Below, one piece after another: positions 6,491 to 11,196 of a stretch of 11,196 bases of DNA; the stretch's first letter is position 1; each line of letters begins with the position of its first letter. Made by a program: the position numbers and the translations under genes. Source of the DNA: Saccharospirillum sp035704555 (GTDB taxonomy: Bacteria > Pseudomonadota > Gammaproteobacteria > Pseudomonadales > Natronospirillaceae). The stretch covers positions 1-11,196 of the forward strand of contig DASSWT010000310.1 of assembly GCA_035704555.1 (NCBI GenBank). Direction: 5' to 3'. The notes beneath the pieces are model-generated. The model did not search any database. It was not told the DNA's origin and saw only the letters and a program-made list of their open reading frames with translations.

Positions 6491-7621
6491 TTGAAACTGT
6501 ATCGTGTCGTGCAGGGGTTCTTTTCACGGTATTTTTCAGATGAAGAAGCGGTTATTTTCTTTATCCTGCTGATGCTGTCCATCTTGTTGGTTTATGGCCT
6601 GGGCCAGGTATTGGCCCCGGTATTTACCGCCGTTATTCTGGCGTACCTGCTGTCGCCTTTTGTCGATCGCCTGAACAATCTTAAGATCCCCCATTTGTTG
6701 TCTGTAACCGTCGTGTGTCTGACGTTTTTCGGCCTGTTGGTAGTCGCCATGCTGATCATAATTCCGGCACTGCTGCGACAGATCACCAGCCTGGTCAGCG
6801 AAATGCCGGATATGATCCGGTTGATGCAGGATCAGATACAGGCCTTGCCGGAGCGTTATCCGGAACTCATTTCCAATGAGCTGGCACAGCAATGGCTGCT
6901 GGGCATTGATTTGCGTGGTATCAGTCAACAGCTGACCGGCTTCCTGCCAAGGGTCCTCAGCTTTTCGCTGAATACCCTGCCCAGTGCCGTCGGCGTGCTG
7001 ATCTACCTGATTGTCGTGCCGCTGATGGTCTTTTTCATGTTGAAGGACAGGGTGGTCCTCTGGGATAGCTTTAAAGCCACTTTGCCTGCCCGGCGCAGCC
7101 TGATGAACCAGATTGCCCTGGAAATGAACCAGCAGATCGCCAACTACATTCGCGGCAAGGTCATCGAAATTCTGATCATCGGCAGTATTTCGTTTGTGAC
7201 CTTTGAGTTGTTTGGCCTGAATTACTCGGCTCTGCTTGCCGTACTGGTCGGCGTATCGGTGCTGATTCCCTACATCGGCGCGACTATCGTGACCATTCCG
7301 GTCTTTGCCATCGGTGCCTTCCAGTTCGGGTTCACCAACGAACTCTACTACGTCATGATCGCCTACCTGATCATCCAGATACTCGATGGCAACGTCCTGG
7401 TGCCATTGCTGTTCTCGGAAGCGGTCAACCTGAACCCGGTATCCATCATCGTGGCGGTGCTGCTGTTCGGCGGGATCTGGGGCTTCTGGGGCGTCTTCTT
7501 TGCCATACCGCTGGCGACACTGGTTAAGGCTATTTTCAATGCCTGGCCGAAGCACCAGGAAGCCAGGGCAGCGGAAGAAGAAGCTGAAGAACAGGCTGAT
7601 GCTGATGCGCCTGTAAAGTAG
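6491..7621 (+). CDS. perM: AI-2E family transporter / PerM-like inner-membrane protein
   Basis: A polytopic inner-membrane protein of the AI-2E exporter/PerM (UPF0118) family, 376 residues. Hydrophobic segments occur at about 20-60, 68-90, 160-182 and 220-350, with the family marks 'LIVVPLMVFFMLKDR' (about 174-188), 'QQIANYIRGKVIEILIIGS' (about 215-233), LIPYIGA and 'GGIWGFWGVFFAIPLATLVKA'. Family members have been linked to autoinducer export, ion or proton antiport and permease function. The substrate cannot be read from the sequence. The tail after about 355 is rich in Glu and Ala and probably cytoplasmic. The start is TTG at 6491, with AGGAG at 6477-6481 at good spacing, 1 bp after the TusA-like stop. 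It converges on bcp across a palindromic spacer. Confidence 0.93.
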   Translation: MKLYRVVQGFFSRYFSDEEAVIFFILLMLSILLVYGLGQVLAPVFTAVILAYLLSPFVDRLNNLKIPHLLSVTVVCLTFFGLLVVAMLIIIPALLRQITSLVSEMPDMIRLMQDQIQALPERYPELISNELAQQWLLGIDLRGISQQLTGFLPRVLSFSLNTLPSAVGVLIYLIVVPLMVFFMLKDRVVLWDSFKATLPARRSLMNQIALEMNQQIANYIRGKVIEILIIGSISFVTFELFGLNYSALLAVLVGVSVLIPYIGATIVTIPVFAIGAFQFGFTNELYYVMIAYLIIQILDGNVLVPLLFSEAVNLNPVSIIVAVLLFGGIWGFWGVFFAIPLATLVKAIFNAWPKHQEARAAEEEAEEQADADAPVK

Positions 7622-7654
7622 TGATTGAACAGGTATTGGTGGGGATTTATTCGG

Positions 7655-7828
7655 GTTTCGGAGTTTGCAACCAACTGAGTGTCAGGTGCCGGGTAACCCT
7701 ATCTGGGGAAGTCTGAGGCATGGATGCCGAAGTCTAGGCCCCATGGATGGGTTCACGCCGGCCCCAGATAGGGTTACCCGGTGCCTGACACGGATTCCTG
7801 GCACCAAGGCAAAACTGAACTCCGAAAC
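7655..7828. repeat. Large branched palindrome, possible REP/MITE-type element
   Basis: The 30-nt arms 7679-7708 and 7762-7791 are inverted copies: 28 Watson-Crick pairs plus two G-U pairs. They enclose two small hairpins, GGCA-TGGA-TGCC (7717-7728) and CCCA-TGGA-TGGG (7740-7751), with the same loop. These hairpins belong to an imperfect direct repeat of about 21 bp, AAGTCT...CATGGATG. Outside the arms an 11-bp inverted pair, GTTTCGGAGTT (7655-7665) and AACTCCGAAAC (7818-7828), continues the symmetry. A further GGCACC at 7800-7805 can pair with GGTGCC inside the right arm. The element has no reading frame of its own. It fills the spacer between convergent perM and bcp and can fold on either transcript, so it may also stop both. 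Assignment to a mobile repeat family is inference. Confidence 0.75.
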
Positions 7829-7836
7829 TTTAATTA

Positions 7837-8316
7837 TTAGCCGGTCCGGCGAGGGCGGGCGTCCAGTTCATCGAGAACGCGGTGAACGTGATTGCGGGCA
7901 TCTACATCGATCCAGGTGCGTGACAGGATGCCCTGTTCGTCAATCAGGAAGGTACTGCGTACCAGGCCTTTGATTTTTCGGCCGAGCAGTTCTTTTTCCC
8001 GCAACACGCCGAACATATTGCACAGGGCTTCGTTGCTGTCGGAGATCAGTTCGAAGGGCAGGCTTTGGGCACGCTTAAAGGATTCATGGCTGTCCAGGCT
8101 GTCCCGGCTTACGCCAAACAGAATGATGTTCTGCTCGCGAAAACGCTGGTAATTGGCGCCGAAATCCTGATTCTCAATGGTGCAGGCCGGAGTGTGGTTC
8201 TTGGGGTAGAAGTACAGCAGTATCCGGTACCCACGCAGGGCGCGCAGATGAACGTTTTTGTGGCTGGTCGCCGGCACCACAAAATCGGGGACTGGCTGAC
8301 CTATTTCTAGGGTCAT
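7837..8316 (-). CDS. bcp: Thioredoxin-dependent thiol peroxidase, Bcp/PrxQ peroxiredoxin
   Basis: A 159-residue peroxiredoxin of the BCP/PrxQ group that reduces hydrogen peroxide and organic hydroperoxides in the cytoplasm. The start at 8316 gives MTLEIGQPVPDF, the family N-terminus, with AGGAG 8 nt upstream. The frame opens further upstream at 8370 but those residues are not conserved. The active site YPKNHTPACT contains the peroxidatic Cys45 with Thr42 and Pro43. The resolving cysteine found five residues later in E. coli Bcp is absent (Gln50). The only other cysteine is Cys99 in NEALCNMFGV, which might serve instead. The gene diverges from dapA, as in Pseudomonas, where a gcvR-like gene lies between them. 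That gene is not seen here. Confidence 0.93.
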   Translation of the reverse strand: MTLEIGQPVPDFVVPATSHKNVHLRALRGYRILLYFYPKNHTPACTIENQDFGANYQRFREQNIILFGVSRDSLDSHESFKRAQSLPFELISDSNEALCNMFGVLREKELLGRKIKGLVRSTFLIDEQGILSRTWIDVDARNHVHRVLDELDARPRRTG

Positions 8317-8618
8317 GGTGTTACTCCTTGTGTGGTTGTCCATGCGAAAGCGGGCCTTCAGATGCCGCATGGGGTCACAGCCGGGTTGTTAACGCTGTCG
8401 CAGGCACAACCGGGCACAGCTTTATCAAGTATGGCTCAATATTTGAACAATACCAGTTGACCGTCAGGTCAGGTGGCGGAAAGGGCGCGGGCCGGGCTTG
8501 TGTCGGTGCTGGTGCGCCAGTACCATTGCCGGTTCAGAAGGTAGTCGACCCAGCGTCCGGAATGACTCGTGTCAACCGCGGCGATCGAATCAAGAGCACA
8601 GCCGGAGACGTTAGTTTC
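8317..8618. other. 302-bp divergent spacer between bcp and dapA
   Basis: No gene is visible. The frame of dapA stays open upstream to 8328, but the translation is low-complexity and unlike DapA. A 7-bp inverted repeat, CCATGCG (8340-8346) and CGCATGG (8366-8372), lies just upstream of bcp and would be in its leader. On the minus strand TTGTTC (8450-8445) and GATAAA (8426-8421) are 18 nt apart and could be the bcp promoter. I found no convincing plus-strand promoter for dapA. Confidence 0.3.
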
Positions 8619-9494
8619 ATGATCACAGGCAGTATTGTCGCCATGGTTACACCGATGCACCCAGACGGTGCCATCGATTGGACCAGCCTTGAACAGCTCA
8701 TCGAGTTCCATATCGACAATGGCACCGCCGCCATTGGTGCCGTCGGCACAACGGGTGAAGCTTCAACACTCGATATGAAAGAGCACGAGGAAGTGATCCG
8801 TTTTACCGTGGATAAATGCGCCGGTCGCATCCCTGTTGTGGCCGGTACCGGCAGTAACTCCACGCGTGAGGCCATGCACCTGACCCGGGCGGCCAAAGCC
8901 GCCGGTGCCGACGCGGCATTGCTGGTCACACCTTATTACAACAAGCCGACCCAGGAAGGCCTGTATCAGCATTACTGCTATATCGCCGAGAACGTCGATA
9001 TTCCGCAGATTCTCTACAATGTGCCCGGTCGGACAGCGTGCGACATGCTGCCCGAGACCGCGCTGCGTCTGGCGGAAGTGGATAACATCATCGGCATCAA
9101 AGAAGCCACCGGGGATCTGGAACGTGCCCGGTTCCTGATTGATAACGCCCCCGAAGGCTTTGCCATCTACAGTGGCGATGACGCCACCGCCATGGAGCTG
9201 ATGCTGATGGGCGGCCACGGTGATATATCCGTCACCGCCAATGTGTCTCCCAAAGCCATGTCGAGCCTTTGCGCTGCCGCCATTGCCGGCGATCGTGAAC
9301 TGGCAACGCGGTTGAACGACCTGCTGATGCCATTGCACACCAATTTGTTCGTTGAGGCTAACCCGATTCCGGTGAAGTGGGCGCTGAATCTGATGGGTCT
9401 GATCCCGGCTGGAATACGCTTGCCGCTGACGCCGTTGTCTGAGCCGATGCACGACATCGTTCGCAAAGCGTTGATGGAATCGGGTGTCGTCTGA
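8619..9494 (+). CDS. dapA: 4-hydroxy-tetrahydrodipicolinate synthase DapA
   Basis: DapA condenses pyruvate with aspartate semialdehyde, the first committed step to diaminopimelate and lysine. The product has 291 residues from ATG 8619, one fewer than in E. coli. All catalytic residues sit at the same numbers as in E. coli: Thr44 and Thr45 in GAVGTTGEA, Tyr107 in TPYYNKP, Tyr133 in LYNVPGRT, Arg138, and the Schiff-base Lys161 in IGIKEATGD. GGAG at 8604-8607 serves as ribosome binding site. The open frame reaches back to 8328, but that part is not DapA-like. It leads a closely packed series with bamC, an MBL hydrolase and purC. The bamC start overlaps or abuts its stop codon, which suggests coupling. 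Confidence 0.97.
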   Translation: MITGSIVAMVTPMHPDGAIDWTSLEQLIEFHIDNGTAAIGAVGTTGEASTLDMKEHEEVIRFTVDKCAGRIPVVAGTGSNSTREAMHLTRAAKAAGADAALLVTPYYNKPTQEGLYQHYCYIAENVDIPQILYNVPGRTACDMLPETALRLAEVDNIIGIKEATGDLERARFLIDNAPEGFAIYSGDDATAMELMLMGGHGDISVTANVSPKAMSSLCAAAIAGDRELATRLNDLLMPLHTNLFVEANPIPVKWALNLMGLIPAGIRLPLTPLSEPMHDIVRKALMESGVV

Positions 9495-9495
9495 C

Positions 9496-10107
9496 GTGAG
9501 ACTTTCATTAGTTCTAGTAAGTGCTGCACTGGTCCTGGCTGCTTGCGGTCAGCGCGAGATCAATGTCGACTACAATCCCGACGCCGAGGCGCCTTCCGAC
9601 TGGTACCCGATACCGGTCGACGAACCCCGAACGGTGACCAATGCCGACCGGACCGTTGACCGGCCGCCGGTCACGATCGACGATTCGCTGTTTGAGCGCG
9701 GTGCCACCAGCGAGCTGGTCATCACCAACAATACCGACAGTTTCGGCAACCTTTCCCTGCAGGTGAATCGTAACGCCAGTCTGACCTGGGAATTGCTGGA
9801 ATCAGCCGTTGCGCAACTGGGCTGGCCCGTGGCCGACAGAAACCGCAGCCAGTACCGGATGGAACTGGCCGACGCCGAGATCGCCTCGCGGAATTTCTTT
9901 GGCCGTATTGCCGCTTTCTTCAGCGGTGAGCGCCAGACGGTCTATCTGATTCTGGTACCCCGAGTCAGCGGCACCGGCATCGCCGCCGAATACCCGGAAG
10001 ATCGGGTGCTCAGCGCCGAAGAGAACCGTCGTCTGATGAACGATCTGCGCGCCGCCTTGCTGGAAGGTCGGTCGCAACCCGGTGGTCAAACCACTGTTCA
10101 GGAGTAA
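9496..10107 (+). CDS. bamC: BamC-like outer-membrane lipoprotein (short form)
   Basis: BamC (NlpB) is a lipoprotein of the BAM complex that inserts beta-barrel proteins into the outer membrane. The position directly after dapA is the classic nlpB/dapX context. I start at GTG 9496, 1 bp after the dapA stop, which gives 203 residues and a clean lipoprotein signal peptide with lipobox LAAC at Cys17. A GTG at 9484 would overlap dapA and add SSDV with an acidic residue in the n-region, but it has GGAA 4 nt upstream, so it cannot be excluded. Residues about 20-75 are polar and unstructured, matching the part of BamC that lies along BamD. One helix-grip domain follows ('LQVNRNASLTWELLESAV', then 'FFGRIAAFFSGERQTVYLI'). 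E. coli BamC has about 344 residues and two such domains, and the second seems absent here. Confidence 0.8.
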   Translation: MRLSLVLVSAALVLAACGQREINVDYNPDAEAPSDWYPIPVDEPRTVTNADRTVDRPPVTIDDSLFERGATSELVITNNTDSFGNLSLQVNRNASLTWELLESAVAQLGWPVADRNRSQYRMELADAEIASRNFFGRIAAFFSGERQTVYLILVPRVSGTGIAAEYPEDRVLSAEENRRLMNDLRAALLEGRSQPGGQTTVQE

Positions 10108-10112
10108 CGGCG

Positions 10113-10880
10113 ATGCGGTTTACCTCCCTGGGCAGTGGCAGTAAAGGCAACGCCACCCTGATCCAGGCGGGCGCGACGACGGTACTGGTCGACTGTGGCT
10201 TTGGCCTCAAGGAAGCCGAAGCCCGCCTGCTTGCCCGGGGCGTCGACCCGGCGCAACTGTCGGCCATTATGGTGACCCACGAACACGGGGATCACCTGCG
10301 CGGTGCCCCGATGCTCAGCCGCAAACACGGCATACCGGTTTATGCGACACCCGGTACGGCACGCTCGTTCAAAACCCCGGTTCCGTTGTTTGAACCCATC
10401 AATGTTCACCGGCGTTTTCGCATTGGCGATGTCGAAATACAACCGGTCACGGTGCCACACGACGCGCGCGAGCCGGTGCAATTTGTCTTCGAATACCAAC
10501 AGTACTGCATGGGCGTGCTGACGGACCTGGGCAGTATTACGCCTCTGGTGACGCGCAGCTATCAACGTTGCCAGGCATTGCTGCTAGAATGCAATCACGA
10601 CCCTGAGATGCTGGCAAACGGGCCTTATCCGGCCAGTTTGAAACGGCGGGTCGGGGGAGACTGGGGGCATCTGAGTAATCAGCAGGCCGCTCAGTTGCTG
10701 TCCAGTATTGAATTGAGCGGCCTACAGCATCTGATGATTTCGCACATCAGTGAACACAACAACCACCCCGAACTTGCCATGGCTGCGCTGGCCCCTGTGT
10801 TGCAGAACACTACTGCACTGCAGGTCCACACGCTGACCCAGGATGAAGGGTGCCCCTGGATTCCCCTACAACCTGCCTAA
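10113..10880 (+). CDS. MBL-fold metallohydrolase (WalJ/YycJ-like)
   Basis: A cytoplasmic metallo-beta-lactamase-fold hydrolase of 255 residues. The N-terminus MRFTSLGSGSKGN is typical of the YycJ/WalJ and PhnP-like group. The metal motif VTHEHGDH occupies about 54-61 (HxHxDH at 56-61). Later likely metal or active-site segments are VPHDAREP, LLECNHD, GDWGHLSN and the final ISHISEHNN. Relatives act on nucleic acids or cyclic phosphodiesters. The substrate of this group in gammaproteobacteria is not settled, so I give no gene symbol. The ATG at 10113 is preceded by GGAG at 10101-10104, which overlaps the end of bamC. purC starts 16 bp after its stop. The same bamC-MBL-purC order is known in Pseudomonas. 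Confidence 0.9.
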   Translation: MRFTSLGSGSKGNATLIQAGATTVLVDCGFGLKEAEARLLARGVDPAQLSAIMVTHEHGDHLRGAPMLSRKHGIPVYATPGTARSFKTPVPLFEPINVHRRFRIGDVEIQPVTVPHDAREPVQFVFEYQQYCMGVLTDLGSITPLVTRSYQRCQALLLECNHDPEMLANGPYPASLKRRVGGDWGHLSNQQAAQLLSSIELSGLQHLMISHISEHNNHPELAMAALAPVLQNTTALQVHTLTQDEGCPWIPLQPA

Positions 10881-10896
10881 CTGACGAGGCCAAGCA

Positions 10897-11196
10897 ATGA
10901 AAAAAACGGGTGAGCTCTACGCCGGCAAGGCAAAAACCGTTTATACCACCGACGATCCCTCTCTGCTGGTGTTGGAATTTCGCAACGACACCTCCGCCTT
11001 CGACGGTGAGAAAATGGAGCAACTGGAGCGCAAGGGCCAGGTCAATAACCAGTTCAACGCGTTCATTATGAAAGCACTGCAATCGGCGGGTATCGCTACC
11101 CATTTTGTCGACCAGCTATCAATCAATGAAAGCCTGGTACGCAACCTCGACATGATTCCGGTAGAGTGTGTGGTGCGTAATCGTGCCGCAGGCAGC
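10897..11196 (+). CDS. purC: Phosphoribosylaminoimidazole-succinocarboxamide synthase PurC, N-terminal part (3' end outside window)
   Basis: SAICAR synthase joins aspartate to CAIR in purine biosynthesis. The first 100 codons are present, of about 237 in the family. Conserved segments are ELYAGKAKTVY at 6-16 (nucleotide-binding loop), LEFRNDTSAFDGEK at about 26-39, KGQVNNQFNAFIM, and DMIPVECVVRNRAAGS at the window edge, which is nearly identical to the E. coli sequence. GAGG at 10886-10889 lies 7 nt before the ATG. It is the last visible member of the dapA-bamC-MBL-purC series. The frame is intact up to the end of the window. Confidence 0.97.
   Translation, partial: MKKTGELYAGKAKTVYTTDDPSLLVLEFRNDTSAFDGEKMEQLERKGQVNNQFNAFIMKALQSAGIATHFVDQLSINESLVRNLDMIPVECVVRNRAAGS

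Noticed and set aside
6536..7555. Long open frame of 339 codons on the minus strand across perM
   Set aside because: It mirrors perM; the translation is full of Gln, His, Asp and Arg without domains, as expected from the antisense of hydrophobic codons.
8328..8618. N-terminal extension of DapA by 97 residues in the open frame
   Set aside because: The extension is unlike DapA, while the ATG at 8619 gives the family length with all catalytic residues at the E. coli numbers and a GGAG upstream.

Overview
The window looks like a core chromosomal region of a gammaproteobacterium. The gene order tolB-pal-cpoB-queC-tRNA-Lys-nadA-bepA(-)-tusA-like-perM-bcp(-)-dapA-bamC-MBL-purC is, from recalled knowledge, close to the arrangement in Pseudomonas and in marine relatives such as Marinobacter and Oceanospirillales. 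No rRNA or species marker is present, so I do not name a genus. A very acidic Pal linker would fit a marine or salt-adapted host, but this is inference.

Left part (1-2280): the end of the Tol-Pal envelope operon. It holds the C-terminal two thirds of tolB (cut by the window edge), the peptidoglycan-associated lipoprotein pal, and the periplasmic coordinator cpoB. A perfect 10-bp hairpin with a T-rich tail lies inside the cpoB signal-peptide codons and looks like an intragenic terminator or attenuator that would favour pal over cpoB. A weaker candidate terminator overlaps the cpoB stop codon. queC (2427-3107) follows after a 160-bp gap where queE sits in Pseudomonas.

Middle (3108-4760): two identical tRNA-Lys(TTT) genes as a 76-bp direct repeat, each with its own candidate promoter, the second followed by a strong terminator. 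nadA (quinolinate synthase) follows. It runs into the convergent bepA-like M48 metalloprotease gene with only 11 bp between their stop codons.

Right of bepA (6167-7621): a divergent promoter region carries overlapping -10 boxes on the two strands. A TusA-family sulfurtransferase gene and a perM/AI-2E membrane protein gene form a tight two-gene unit, both with TTG starts and clear Shine-Dalgarno sites. Between perM and the convergent bcp lies a 215-bp spacer dominated by a multi-branched palindrome with 30-bp arms, the most structured non-coding DNA in the window and possibly a small REP/MITE-type element that also ends both transcripts.

Far right (7837-11196): bcp (PrxQ peroxiredoxin) points left. 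A 302-bp divergent spacer precedes the dapA-bamC-MBL hydrolase-purC series, which is closely packed and probably co-transcribed. BamC seems to be a short form with one helix-grip domain. purC is cut by the right edge.

I found no CRISPR array, phage, toxin-antitoxin or defence genes, and nothing I would call a new system. The observations most worth checking are the terminator-like hairpin inside cpoB, the branched palindrome at 7655-7828, the short BamC, and the empty tandem tRNA-Lys site.
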